IMG/VR virus record: IMGVR_UViG_3300009158_000080
Coordinates: 1 to 42,566 of that record
Direction: 5' to 3' (one strand)
Source of the DNA: a virus
DNA length: 42,566 nucleotides
Part shown: piece after piece, positions 1-8,591 of the stretch
How positions within the stretch are numbered: the first letter of the stretch is position 1
How the letters are laid out: every line of letters starts with the position of its first letter
Notes under the pieces: model-generated
What the model was told of the DNA's origin: nothing
Database searches by the model: none
Seen by the model: only the letters and a program-made list of their open reading frames with translations
Program-made: the position numbers and the translations under genes

Positions 1-121
1 GAATCAAAGGTCATAGTTGACATTTCGTCAGTTGTTTGTTTGCGCAGATTTAAAGAGCTCTAGCACATCTCTCTACGTGTGGTACTACCATTCTCATTGC
101 AATCAAGTCCATGGCATCCCC
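1..121 (-). ncRNA. ssrA: Candidate tmRNA (SsrA), 5' portion, runs off the left edge
   Basis: On the minus strand the sequence begins GGGGATG at 121 and continues TGGACTTGAT, a close match to the tmRNA acceptor stem and D-arm (GGGG, then TGGATTCGAC or similar). Next comes ACACGTAGAGAG, like the conserved CACGTCGAG block. A possible pseudoknot follows: AGAG and AGAT (about 76-69) can pair with CTCT and ATCT on either side of TTAA. The block TTTAAATCT followed by an A-rich stretch resembles Bacteroidota tmRNA as I remember it. A resume codon GAC at 29-27 would open a tag reading D-E-M-S-T-M-T-F-D with no stop before the edge. GC is about 40% here, above the adjacent gene and far above the 60 bases just upstream. 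A near-match of the phage promoter octamer lies 9 nt upstream. tmRNA rescues stalled ribosomes and tags the incomplete peptide. The 3' half is outside the window, so the acceptor stem cannot be confirmed. Confidence 0.5.
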
Positions 122-130
122 ATTATATAA

Positions 131-138
131 TGTAAATA
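131..138 (-). promoter_or_regulatory. Near-match of the phage TATTTATA promoter octamer upstream of the candidate tmRNA
   Basis: The minus strand reads TATTTACA, one mismatch from the octamer that precedes the tail units. It sits in the gap after the last tail gene and 9 nt before the GGGG that would begin the tmRNA. A TATAAT also lies directly before that GGGG, too close to serve as a -10 box for a transcript starting there. Confidence 0.35.
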
Positions 139-164
139 TACGAATAATTTCTTAAACTGCCAAA

Positions 165-527
165 TTATTGTTTAGAAAATTGTAAAAGGTATGGTAAATA
201 AAGTTGAACAGCTGGTAATACCTTAGCTGCTCTTTTTACCGATTTTAAATTTCCTTCTTTTATTTCTTCAGCAGTACCTGCTATCTTCCAATCTAATGTT
301 ACGATTGTATAAAAACTATTATTTATAAATTCTTGATATCCTGTTTTTGATATTTCACGCACAACAGAATTTATATCATTTGATTTTTGTATAAAATATC
401 TAGTAATATATCCCGTTGTATAATCAGTATCTATTGGCTTTGGCACATGAGTTTCTATATTTGGTATTTCAAATTGATTTATTTTACTTCTATTAAGTCT
501 ATCATATACTACTCTGTATATACTCAT
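165..527 (-). CDS. Hypothetical tail/baseplate protein, 120 aa
   Basis: This is the last protein gene of the tape-measure/baseplate operon, starting 1 base after the stop of the hub gene. I do not recognise a catalytic or named domain. The middle reads YTTGYITRYFIQKSND, followed by a predicted helix-rich half and a C-terminal AAKVLPAVQLYLPYL segment that looks amphipathic rather than transmembrane. There is no signal peptide. Its tight coupling to the hub suggests a small structural or assembly protein of the baseplate, an inference from position only. The downstream gap (1-164) holds the candidate tmRNA rather than another protein gene. Confidence 0.8.
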   Translation of the reverse strand: MSIYRVVYDRLNRSKINQFEIPNIETHVPKPIDTDYTTGYITRYFIQKSNDINSVVREISKTGYQEFINNSFYTIVTLDWKIAGTAEEIKEGNLKSVKRAAKVLPAVQLYLPYLLQFSKQ

Positions 528-528
528 A

Positions 529-3126
529 TTATTGTATTTGTCTATATTCTCCTTTTACTGATGTAAACCAATTCATATTTTCAATTGTATGTTCAACTTG
601 AGTTATTTGAAACAATCCATATTTTGCATATTTTGTAGGAATACCAATTATATTAAACATATCACCTCTTCTTAATCCGCTTGTTCCCAATATTTTAAAA
701 CTATATTTTATAGGTAATGGGTGCGATAATCTTTTATCTATTGAACCATTTTTATTTACTAAATTATCTGTTGGTTTACTTAAAAAGAAATTTTTATTTT
801 TAATTTTATCAAAAAATGAAGTATCATTAAAGCAATATATTGCAAAATTTTCTTTAAATTTGTTTGTATCTGTAATACTTGAATTATCTAATTTTAATGG
901 TGTAGCTTGTTTTGGATTTGGTACTACATCAAGTTTATCTAAATTTTGTGTAAGAGTTGTTTTTTCCTGTTTTTGCGTTTGCTCTTTTTTTGCATTTATA
1001 GCTGTTTCTAATGCTTCATATGCACGTATATCATCATCTGATACCTTGGGTGGATCTGGTTGTCCTGGTGTTTTACTATATGTATATTTTTTATTTCCTA
1101 ATTCATCTGTATCTCTAACTACACCTAACTTTCCCTTGTTTTCTTGTAGTTCTTCTAATTCAGTTTTTTTAACTGGTGGGTTTGTACTGTCACCAACCGC
1201 TGCTTCAGTAGTTACTTTTCTAGTCTGTCCGTTAGCTATTACTTCTTTTAAAAATAAATCAACACTTGCATTAAAAAATCCACCAACATCTGTTATAGGA
1301 GAATCCGGATTTGTTACAACATTTAATCTTCTAGAAACTATTGCACTTGTCATTTCACCTGGTATAGATGATTCTAAAGTTGATTGTAAAAATGTACAAT
1401 TAGCTCCATTATGATAAAATGTTTGTATTGGTTCTATCGTTGGTGGCTTACCTATCCAATGCTCATCTATTACACCCAATTTTATAGTAGTTTTAGTATC
1501 TTCAATTTGAGTAAGTTTTATTGGATTTGTTATATTAGTTGGATTTAATAAAGGAATTGTAGATGCGTTTATTTCAGTTACTTTACTTATATTTCCATTT
1601 TCATCTTGAATTTCTACTATTTGAAAATTCCAATATGAATTTACTGCATCAGACATTTCATTTAATATATCTAAAAATATTTCTCTTATGTTTTTATTTT
1701 TTTGTTCAATTTTATTTTTAAACATATCAAAATTTACATAAAGATTTTTAATATAGCCCCAATGTTGAGCATTCTCACTATACCCCTTTACATTGGCATT
1801 TGGTAGTGGGTCTGTTTCAACAAAAGGGACACCAAGTCCAATAAACTCACTATCATATAACGCCTGTTGGTTTTCCTCTGGTAGCTTTAAAAAATATTTA
1901 CTAAAATCAGGTAGTGTACCTGCTATTAGTAATTTATCAGCTTTAGCTGAAAAGATTTTTGGAAAAGCACCAATAACAGAATTTGAAATATCAATTCGTA
2001 AATCAATACTTTCATTTCCTATTTGATATGCTTCAATAACACCAATTCTATTTAATATTGCCACAGCCAATTCAAGTCTAATATATCTATTTTTTGAAAA
2101 AAGTTTATCTTTTTCTATTGGAATATCACCAGCAGTTCCATTAACATTAACTTCTTTTCCTTGTCCTTTTTGAAATCTTTTAAAAAAAGATGGGTCTGCA
2201 AATGAATTTACAGAATTACTAACTACTTTATCAAAATTTATAAAATCAAGTTCATTTAATTTAACCGACGGAGTAATACCATCTTTTAATATGTTTTTAA
2301 CATCATCCGTTTGTCTAAATGTTGGCAATGCATTGAACATTGCAATAAATCTTCGGTCTAATACATTAACTTTTTCATTTTCCGCGTCTGCTGATGGAAA
2401 TGGGTGGGGACCTGTGTTATTTATTCGTAAATCAATATCTCCTTTATTATTTTTTTCTAATGGTAAATTATGAGATTGCATAAATGTAGGTAAAGATGGA
2501 GACCCTCTTAAAGATATTTCAACATCAAATGCTTCACTTTCATTACTAATACTACCACCAACTATAAATCCTAAAAAAGAATCATAATCTCCATTTGATT
2601 TAATTCGTTTAGCATGTAATTTATTTTGATTTAAATTTGATGAAACTCCATCGGATAATATTTCTTTTGTTTTTATTATACCAGCTGCAGCATTTGGAGT
2701 GTTCCATCCAAATTCAATACACAATGTATAACCCGGTTCCATAAAATATTCTTGAATCTTTTCTAATTGTTCTAATGTAAAACATTTTATTTTTAAAGTT
2801 GCTTCTCTTGATATTTGGTCATGTCCTTCTTTAACTTCCAATCCAGTTATAATTGGTCTTGGTCTTAATGCTCTACCAGCTTTAGTAGATACTATTTTAC
2901 CGTTCCAATCTGTGCCAATAGTACCGCTTGTTGTTGAATTACCATATACTGATGGTTCACCTGCAAGCGAAAATATTGGATATTCGGGATGTGATTCAAA
3001 TATCAATCCAGCATTTGCTCCAGAAATAACTCTTACCCAGCAATTCAATGTACTAGCTGCTACATTATTTCTATTCTTTATTTTGGAAGCGATATTTGCT
3101 TCTATATTTGATAGCTTAGGCCACAT
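529..3126 (-). CDS. Baseplate hub protein (gp27/gpD-like), 865 aa
   Basis: Baseplate hub proteins form the trimeric ring that continues the tail tube and holds the spike. The N-terminal 150 residues contain a beta-rich stretch with RPIITGLEVKEGHD and an EFGWNTPNA motif. The C-terminal 50 residues (LRRGDMFNIIGIPTKYAKYG, then FQITQVEHTIENMNWFTSVKGEY) have the pattern of the last tube-like domain of gpD/gp27 proteins, where a scalar field ends in a 'vEH.i....W.T.v.g' strand. It is much longer than P2 gpD or T4 gp27 (about 390 residues each). The extra length is central and includes a charged K/E/Q-rich linker (about residues 650-730). It starts 1 base after the LysM gene ends, and the 120-residue gene follows. 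Function is inferred from motif and from the P2-like order U-X-D. Confidence 0.75.
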   Translation of the reverse strand: MWPKLSNIEANIASKIKNRNNVAASTLNCWVRVISGANAGLIFESHPEYPIFSLAGEPSVYGNSTTSGTIGTDWNGKIVSTKAGRALRPRPIITGLEVKEGHDQISREATLKIKCFTLEQLEKIQEYFMEPGYTLCIEFGWNTPNAAAGIIKTKEILSDGVSSNLNQNKLHAKRIKSNGDYDSFLGFIVGGSISNESEAFDVEISLRGSPSLPTFMQSHNLPLEKNNKGDIDLRINNTGPHPFPSADAENEKVNVLDRRFIAMFNALPTFRQTDDVKNILKDGITPSVKLNELDFINFDKVVSNSVNSFADPSFFKRFQKGQGKEVNVNGTAGDIPIEKDKLFSKNRYIRLELAVAILNRIGVIEAYQIGNESIDLRIDISNSVIGAFPKIFSAKADKLLIAGTLPDFSKYFLKLPEENQQALYDSEFIGLGVPFVETDPLPNANVKGYSENAQHWGYIKNLYVNFDMFKNKIEQKNKNIREIFLDILNEMSDAVNSYWNFQIVEIQDENGNISKVTEINASTIPLLNPTNITNPIKLTQIEDTKTTIKLGVIDEHWIGKPPTIEPIQTFYHNGANCTFLQSTLESSIPGEMTSAIVSRRLNVVTNPDSPITDVGGFFNASVDLFLKEVIANGQTRKVTTEAAVGDSTNPPVKKTELEELQENKGKLGVVRDTDELGNKKYTYSKTPGQPDPPKVSDDDIRAYEALETAINAKKEQTQKQEKTTLTQNLDKLDVVPNPKQATPLKLDNSSITDTNKFKENFAIYCFNDTSFFDKIKNKNFFLSKPTDNLVNKNGSIDKRLSHPLPIKYSFKILGTSGLRRGDMFNIIGIPTKYAKYGLFQITQVEHTIENMNWFTSVKGEYRQIQ

Positions 3127-3127
3127 A

Positions 3128-3418
3128 TTATCTATTAAAATTATTTACGATTTCTAAATAGTTTTGTGGTATTCTTAATATTGTCCCATCCTCAAAACCA
3201 AATACAGCATTGTGTATATTATTTGCAGATGCTATTATCCACCAAAGAGATGCATCTTCATAGAATTGATAAGCAAGTGAATCTAATCTATCACCAGTTT
3301 CAGTTGCTACATATATATCATCATCTCTCAATGGAATATTAGCATATATTTTTGATTGATATACCTCTCTACCATCAATTGTTTTTTTAGTTCTATTATT
3401 TTGATATCTACTTGACAT
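3128..3418 (-). CDS. LysM-like baseplate protein (P2 gpX / T4 gp53 type), 96 aa
   Basis: A short protein with one LysM-like fold: YVATETGDRLDSLAYQFY, then ASLWWIIASANNI, ending FEDGTILRIPQNY. This is the usual layout of phage tail protein X: a T-x-x-GDRLDxLA helix, a W-rich second helix (LWWxIxxAN) and a terminal 'G..LRIP' strand. Such proteins attach near the hub and baseplate inner ring rather than binding peptidoglycan in the free phage. The gene sits between the gpU-position protein and the hub, exactly where gpX lies in P2-type tails, with gaps of 3 and 1 bases to its neighbours, which indicates translational coupling. Confidence 0.85.
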   Translation of the reverse strand: MSSRYQNNRTKKTIDGREVYQSKIYANIPLRDDDIYVATETGDRLDSLAYQFYEDASLWWIIASANNIHNAVFGFEDGTILRIPQNYLEIVNNFNR

Positions 3419-3421
3419 ATT

Positions 3422-5485
3422 CTATTGCTTTTTTATTCCTGCGGCTGTTTCCAATTCTTCTTTACTAACTTTCTTACCATCTAAAATATATTCCTTTTTA
3501 CCACTACCATCTTTCATTCCAGCTGCTAAATTTGATTCTCTTGAAAAATCTACTTTTGTATTTGCTTTTTTAACAGGATTTTCTTTTTTAGCACCATCTT
3601 TAGCTTTTGGTTGAGATGCCGCTGTATTTGTTTTTGGATTACCTCCACTGTCTATGTTCTTTTTTGCATCATCTGCTTTCTTACCATATGCATATAAATT
3701 ACTTGCTGGATTAAATATAGTTATATCGTTTCCTTTGGAATCTTTTCCTTTTGTTTCACTACCATGAGATGCGGCCGATTCTACAAATTTTATAGATACA
3801 TCGACATCTATAATCATTGGTAATTTATAATTTGTTAATTCGTTTTGTCCAATAGCTCCATTTCCAGAAGCGCCAGGTATTGCATTAAGGCCCGTTTCCC
3901 AAGAATAATTATCATCCACAGTATATGTTAATGATTCTATAAATCCTTCTTTTTTGTGATATAAATCTCCTAAAGTAAATTTTATAAATGGTGGTACTAC
4001 ATATTTGGCAGGACTATTATATCCTTGTGGATATACTAATGATGTTAAGAATTTAATTCTTTGCCATGCTGCTATATGTTCTCCAGCTGATAATGAATAT
4101 ATTTTAAATTTAAATGTTGCCGTTCTTTCTATTGCACTGTATGTATAATAGTTAAATGGGTTTCCTACAAATTTACCCGGCTCCCAAGTAGGTCTAAGAG
4201 TTTCACTAAATCCACTTATTGTTGCTCTAAACATAACAACGGATTTCTTTGCAACAGAATAAAATTTTAATGGTATAAAATCTAAATTTTTAGTATAATC
4301 ATTTAATTTTAATTCGTCTTCTTCACTAAAAGCAACTAAGCTATTTAAAGCATCTCCATAATTACCAGGCATAGCAGTTGCGTTACCATTAGCATCATAC
4401 ATTAATTCATTGTATGTAAATCCTCTTTTAGTATTTAATGAATTTTCTGCTACGTAATCACCATATTCATTTACTGTGCCCAATACTCCATTTTTAGCTT
4501 TGGAATATGGTGTATTAGTGTAATCGTTTTGGTATTGTATTTTAGTTATTTTTTTAGGTAATAACTTTTGTGGAAATATATTTTCAATGTTTGTAAGAAT
4601 TGTAGATAAATCATCTCTATCGCCAACTTCTACACTTTTTGGGGATATTTTTTGAGAATAATTAAATCCGTACACATTATTATTTGCGTAGTGCTTATAT
4701 TCAAATAACGAATAATCTTGCTTCAATGAATTGAATTCTAATTGTCCATATTTATTTCTATTCTTTACAAATAAAGTAGGTGTGTTTTTGTATAAAGGGT
4801 CAGCAATACCAGCTGCAGAACTTCCAAATAATTTTTTAGTAAGTGCACTTTTTGCTGCTTGAATACCACCACCTAAAATTTGGCCACCCATTTGATTTGG
4901 TGTACCTTGCGCATTTTGTTGTAAAAATTTACCTAATAAAGAACCTGCCGCATCATCTTTTATTTCACTTAAAGATGTCATTGTATTCCAAACACTACTA
5001 TCCTTTCTATTAAACCCTATATGAAATTTGCCTTTTTTTGTAAGCTTATTTTTAGTATCATTAAATACTAAAGTTGGAATTATACTTTGAGGTAATCCTA
5101 AAAAATTAGATACTGAACTTTTAATCTTATTTGCAAATGCACTAAGAATACCACCAGCATTACTACCATTCGCTGCTTCTCTCATATTATCCAAATCCGT
5201 TGTAGTACGAGTTTTTAATCTAATAATATCAGTACCATATATAATCGGAGATGCTACATTTTTTAATATTCTCAATCCGGTTATTTCTTCCTCAAATCTA
5301 GTTTCTCTACCTTTTGCAGATAAATTTCGTCTTGCTATTTGCTGTAATGGAAATGATATTGCCGTCATTAATGCATTTGCAGAAGTAGGTTTATTCTCTT
5401 TACTATTTTGAATATCATACTTTTGTTGAGCCGTTTGGCCGTTGCTTAACTTTTGAGATTTAAATAATTCTTTTAATGATGGCAT
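3422..5485 (-). CDS. Putative baseplate/tail-tube adaptor protein at the gpU position, 687 aa
   Basis: I do not recognise this family by name. The informative part is about residues 420-560: FRATISGFSETLRPTWEPG, a Y-x-R-T-x-x-FKFKIYSL strand, a helix with W-x-R-I-K-F-L-x-S-L, then PPFIKFTLGDLY and FIESLTYTVDDNYSWE. That string of strand, helix, 'P..I.ftiGdly' and 'i.sltytv.d..sWe' is typical of tube-like baseplate proteins that cap or initiate the tail tube. The C-terminal 100 residues are low-complexity and lysine-rich. The N-terminal third has Gly/Ala-rich segments with no clear transmembrane helix. It follows the tape measure by 12 bases and precedes the LysM gene. In P2-type tails this slot holds gpU; in T4 the comparable roles are gp48/gp54. 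The assignment is positional plus motif-based. Confidence 0.6.
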   Translation of the reverse strand: MPSLKELFKSQKLSNGQTAQQKYDIQNSKENKPTSANALMTAISFPLQQIARRNLSAKGRETRFEEEITGLRILKNVASPIIYGTDIIRLKTRTTTDLDNMREAANGSNAGGILSAFANKIKSSVSNFLGLPQSIIPTLVFNDTKNKLTKKGKFHIGFNRKDSSVWNTMTSLSEIKDDAAGSLLGKFLQQNAQGTPNQMGGQILGGGIQAAKSALTKKLFGSSAAGIADPLYKNTPTLFVKNRNKYGQLEFNSLKQDYSLFEYKHYANNNVYGFNYSQKISPKSVEVGDRDDLSTILTNIENIFPQKLLPKKITKIQYQNDYTNTPYSKAKNGVLGTVNEYGDYVAENSLNTKRGFTYNELMYDANGNATAMPGNYGDALNSLVAFSEEDELKLNDYTKNLDFIPLKFYSVAKKSVVMFRATISGFSETLRPTWEPGKFVGNPFNYYTYSAIERTATFKFKIYSLSAGEHIAAWQRIKFLTSLVYPQGYNSPAKYVVPPFIKFTLGDLYHKKEGFIESLTYTVDDNYSWETGLNAIPGASGNGAIGQNELTNYKLPMIIDVDVSIKFVESAASHGSETKGKDSKGNDITIFNPASNLYAYGKKADDAKKNIDSGGNPKTNTAASQPKAKDGAKKENPVKKANTKVDFSRESNLAAGMKDGSGKKEYILDGKKVSKEELETAAGIKKQ

Positions 5486-5497
5486 GCTATTCTATAT

Positions 5498-8044
5498 TTA
5501 CGCTAAATTAAAACTATTTCTGCTTGTCTTTTCAACCTGTTTAGTAATTCCGGATGTAACTTTAGAACCATCCATATAAACAGATATCTTACCTGCATTT
5601 AAATCTGCTCTAAGTGCTTTTATTTCATTAATCATTGAGTTTAATGGTGCTGATAATGCTGCTAAATTCATTTGTACTCCACCTCCTCCACCACCAGATA
5701 ATGCATTTGCTGCTCCGGGTGCTGCTACTAAATCATCATTTGCAGATAATTCAAATAAACCACCCTCTTTAGTTGATACTACCGTTTTACCATTAGCTGG
5801 TGACATTACATCTCCCGCTTTACTCATAGATGATGCTAAGTATCCAAGTATTCCACCAATTGCCAATAAACCCAAAGGACCCATCCATGCATTTCCAGCA
5901 AAAATAGATGCAATTGCACTTTGTTCTTTTATGCCTGCCTCTGTAGTAGCTGCTGCTATTTTAGGTCCTGCCATTCCTAAATCTGCAGTATCTGCAATTA
6001 CTGCAGCTTCTTTTTCAGTTGTAACTATTCCTTCTGCTACTACCTTTTCAGCATTAAGAGCTGCTTGTTCTTGTGATACTAATAATTGTTCATATTGGGA
6101 TTTCAATATTGCACTTTGCATCGTTGCCTCTAGAGCTTTAGAAGCGGCAGCTTCTTTTACAGATTTTGCATAGAAAAATGCACCAACTCCAAGAGCACCC
6201 ATAAGTCCGTAAAGTACAAATGAATGTTGTGCTATAAATTCAAATACACTTGCTAATAACTGCATTGGTTTTAATAACAATGAACCAATTTGAGTACCAA
6301 TTGCTTTCAATCCATTACCCATTTGTTGTTGAGATGATTGTATTTGTGTATTTAATGCAAATTCTTCCGTTTTTTGTTTTAACTGCTCATCATTTAATTC
6401 CGTTATATCTAATCCTGCGTTTATAGCAGCTGTTGCTTTTTCTTTTTCTTCTGTAGTAAGGTTTCCTAATCGTTTTCTAATTGATAATTGTTTATTAATC
6501 TCTTCAACAGTCATATTAGATGCTTTAGCTAAAGCCTCTTGAGTGAATACATCCTGTTTGGAAAATTCTCCACTTCTTTGAATTTGGTTTAATACCTCGT
6601 CTTGAGCTTGAACCATTTTACCGGCAGCTGCTAAACCTCTTGCTTGCGATAAATTAAATTGCCCTCCAACAAAAGTTGCTGCTACTAATTCATCTCCAAT
6701 GTTTTCTTCAAAATTTAATAAACTCTTAGCAACCCTTTCAACATCAGAAAGTTCTTGTCCTAATTGATGGGCTTTTATTACTTGCTCTTTAAGCAAACCA
6801 ACATCACCATGAAAATATTTTGATGTAATTCCTGCACTTTTTGAAATATCTTCTAATACCTCTTTAGGAGATACACCGGCCATCTCTGCCATACTAGCTA
6901 CTTGCAATCCTACATTAGCTGCTGTTTCTTGTGATAATCCAGATACTTGCTCAAATACGGCTTGTAATTTAGCTGCTTCACCTTCTGATATACCTAAATT
7001 GGTTGTCATTATTGATAGTGCACCTAAAGTACTTTCACTAAATTGAGCTATATCACTAAATTCATTCTTAAGTTGATTTGTTATTTCATATACAATAGCT
7101 GCATCCACTCCCATCTTTGCATATTCTAATGCAATTTCATGAGCTGAATGTTCTATTTCATATGTTTGCTTTTTTGTATATCCAGTATCCTCTCTAAATT
7201 TACCCGCTGCTTTATCTAATTCTAAAAAATCTTCAACTGCAAGTCCTATTGCCGTAAATAATAATAATATAGGAGAACCTGCTATAAGAGCTCCCATTAA
7301 TTTTTTTGCTGCTCCTGCGGCTGATGTTAATGATTCCGGTAATTCTGAAGCTATCTCATTTGTTTGTTCTTGAATTTCTTTTAAACGTTCTAATTGATGT
7401 TCTTTTTTTTCAGATTGTTCAAATGCTCGTAATGCCAATTCTCTATCAGCTTCCCCTAAATCTTTTATTTTTTCTAAAAATTCAATTCTTTTTTTATCTA
7501 CCTCTTGTATGCCAAGCATACTATTTATTTGCTTAATATACTCATCATTTGCATCTATAAGCATATCACGTGAACCACTTAATGCTTCTATTTGACTATC
7601 GTTTATTTTCTTTTGTTCTTCTGATAAGTTTAGTTCATTTTTTTTAAGTTGTAAAATTCTACCTTCGATTTCTCCAAAAGTACCAGCACTATTAGTATTT
7701 ATTTGTAAAGCTTTTTGTAATTGAGGATTCATTTTTGAAATAGATGTTGCAAATTCATCTATTAATTCATTATATTCTTTTTGATGAGTTTTTTCTTTTT
7801 CTTTTAATGCATTAATTTTAGTTTGTCTTTTTTCATTTTGTTCTAATGCTTTTTGTCTCTTTTTTGCTTCCTCCTCAGTCAATCCCAAAAGTATTTTAGT
7901 ACTAGCTATTTTATTTTCCATTTCTTGAGCTTCCTTACCACTAAGTACTGCGGCAGCCTTTACTTGCTCATTTAAGCGAGTTTGAAGTTCTCCTTGCTGT
8001 TTAAGCAATTCGTTTAATTCTCTACTATTTTTGGAATCTGCCAT
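5498..8044 (-). CDS. Tail tape measure protein, 848 aa
   Basis: Tape measure proteins set tail length and help deliver DNA. The first 240 residues are almost wholly charged coiled coil (many E/K/Q heptads). Hydrophobic segments follow at about 250-275 (GALIAGSPILLLFTAIGLAV), 615-635 (FVLYGLMGALGVGAFFY) and 720-745 (GPLGLLAIGGILGYLAS). Between them lies a long alpha-helical region. The C-terminus has a glycine run (six G) and a short 'ISVYMDGSKVTSGI' strand, a common tape-measure ending. Position after the tube and chaperone-like pair and before the baseplate genes supports the call. At roughly 0.15 nm per residue this length would predict a tail of about 125 nm (inference). There is no Shine-Dalgarno; the leader is AT-rich. 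Confidence 0.88.
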   Translation of the reverse strand: MADSKNSRELNELLKQQGELQTRLNEQVKAAAVLSGKEAQEMENKIASTKILLGLTEEEAKKRQKALEQNEKRQTKINALKEKEKTHQKEYNELIDEFATSISKMNPQLQKALQINTNSAGTFGEIEGRILQLKKNELNLSEEQKKINDSQIEALSGSRDMLIDANDEYIKQINSMLGIQEVDKKRIEFLEKIKDLGEADRELALRAFEQSEKKEHQLERLKEIQEQTNEIASELPESLTSAAGAAKKLMGALIAGSPILLLFTAIGLAVEDFLELDKAAGKFREDTGYTKKQTYEIEHSAHEIALEYAKMGVDAAIVYEITNQLKNEFSDIAQFSESTLGALSIMTTNLGISEGEAAKLQAVFEQVSGLSQETAANVGLQVASMAEMAGVSPKEVLEDISKSAGITSKYFHGDVGLLKEQVIKAHQLGQELSDVERVAKSLLNFEENIGDELVAATFVGGQFNLSQARGLAAAGKMVQAQDEVLNQIQRSGEFSKQDVFTQEALAKASNMTVEEINKQLSIRKRLGNLTTEEKEKATAAINAGLDITELNDEQLKQKTEEFALNTQIQSSQQQMGNGLKAIGTQIGSLLLKPMQLLASVFEFIAQHSFVLYGLMGALGVGAFFYAKSVKEAAASKALEATMQSAILKSQYEQLLVSQEQAALNAEKVVAEGIVTTEKEAAVIADTADLGMAGPKIAAATTEAGIKEQSAIASIFAGNAWMGPLGLLAIGGILGYLASSMSKAGDVMSPANGKTVVSTKEGGLFELSANDDLVAAPGAANALSGGGGGGVQMNLAALSAPLNSMINEIKALRADLNAGKISVYMDGSKVTSGITKQVEKTSRNSFNLA

Positions 8045-8063
8045 TAATTATTTTTTAAATGGA

Positions 8064-8306
8064 TTATATATCTTTTGGAGCTAGTCCCATTTTAACTAAT
8101 GTATTAAAAATATCAGGATCTTGTCTTTTTATAGTTTTTAATCCATCCGATGCCTTTGAATCAAGTTTATCATAATCGGCTTGTAATTTCTTTAATATAG
8201 GGTCATTATCTACTATTTTTTGAATTTCATATGGCGTTTTTTTCTTTTTAAAAAATAAATCCCAAAATTCATTAATTTTAGATTCTGATAATTTGTATTT
8301 TTTCAT
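8064..8306 (-). CDS. Small helical protein before the tape measure, 80 aa
   Basis: A short, lysine-rich, mostly helical protein (KLSESKINEFWDLFFKKKKT, then DPILKKLQADYDKLDSK). I recognise no family. It is the first gene of the tape-measure operon, preceded by a TATTTATT promoter-like element 25 nt upstream and by an intrinsic terminator of the previous unit. The gap to the tape measure is 19 bases. Its slot, between the chaperone-like pair and the tape measure, suggests a role in tape-measure handling or tail initiation, but nothing in the sequence proves it. Confidence 0.75.
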   Translation of the reverse strand: MKKYKLSESKINEFWDLFFKKKKTPYEIQKIVDNDPILKKLQADYDKLDSKASDGLKTIKRQDPDIFNTLVKMGLAPKDI

Positions 8307-8331
8307 ATTTGAATTTGTTTACTTATACGAT

Positions 8332-8339
8332 AATAAATA
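8332..8339 (-). promoter_or_regulatory. Phage TATTTATA-type promoter element (tape-measure operon)
   Basis: The coding strand reads TATTTATT, 25 nt upstream of the ATG at 8306 and just after the terminator at 8346-8394. It matches seven of eight positions of the recurrent octamer. Confidence 0.5.
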
Positions 8340-8345
8340 TCTTAT

Positions 8346-8394
8346 AAAAGAAAAAGTTAGGATTTGGAGAAATTATCTCTTTATCCTAACTTTT
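8346..8394 (-). terminator. Intrinsic terminator after the chaperone-like pair
   Basis: A perfect 12-bp inverted repeat (AAAAGTTAGGAT at 8394-8383 and ATCCTAACTTTT at 8363-8352, coding-strand sense) with a loop that contains a smaller GAGA/TCTC stem. It is followed by TCTTTT. The upstream arm overlaps the last codons and stop of the 72-residue ORF. Confidence 0.75.
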
Positions 8395-8591
8395 GATTGT
8401 CTTTGTGATGATTTTACTTGCTCATTCTCTTTTTTCTTAGAGTCCACCAGTTTATTATAATAAAATAACCTTAGTCTGGTTGGCATTTGATACAATTCCA
8501 TCATAGTAAATCCATTACCATAATTAACCATATCAAAAATCTGCGAATGAAGGTTTATACTATGATTGGTAGGAAGGCCAAAAAAACCCAA
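8373..8591 (-). CDS. Downstream ORF of a putative frameshifted tail assembly chaperone (gpE'/gp51-like), 72 codons
   Basis: This open frame overlaps the end of the T4-baseplate-domain gene by 32 bases in the +1 (equivalently -2) frame. Its only upstream start would be TTG at 8591, with an AGGAG touching it, so no usable ribosome spacing. It is more credibly translated by frameshifting from the upstream gene at the T7 run. The content is protein-like and distinctive: GFTMMELYQMPTRLRLFYYN followed by a basic tail. 'G.t..el..mP..lR.FYy.kL' is the pattern I expect in downstream halves of tail assembly chaperones and in gp51-type assembly factors. It ends inside the terminator hairpin. The alternative is an independent small gene starting at an internal ATG. 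Confidence 0.65.
   Translation of the reverse strand: MGFFGLPTNHSINLHSQIFDMVNYGNGFTMMELYQMPTRLRLFYYNKLVDSKKKENEQVKSSQRQSKVRIKR

Noticed and set aside
1-63. Plus-strand open frame entering from the left and ending at TAG 61-63
   Set aside because: Only 20 codons, on the strand opposite to all genes, and it overlaps the segment that matches tmRNA features.
8589-8591. TTG as an independent start for the 72-codon ORF
   Set aside because: The AGGAG abuts the TTG with no spacing and the codon falls within the proposed slippery region; frameshift entry explains the arrangement better.
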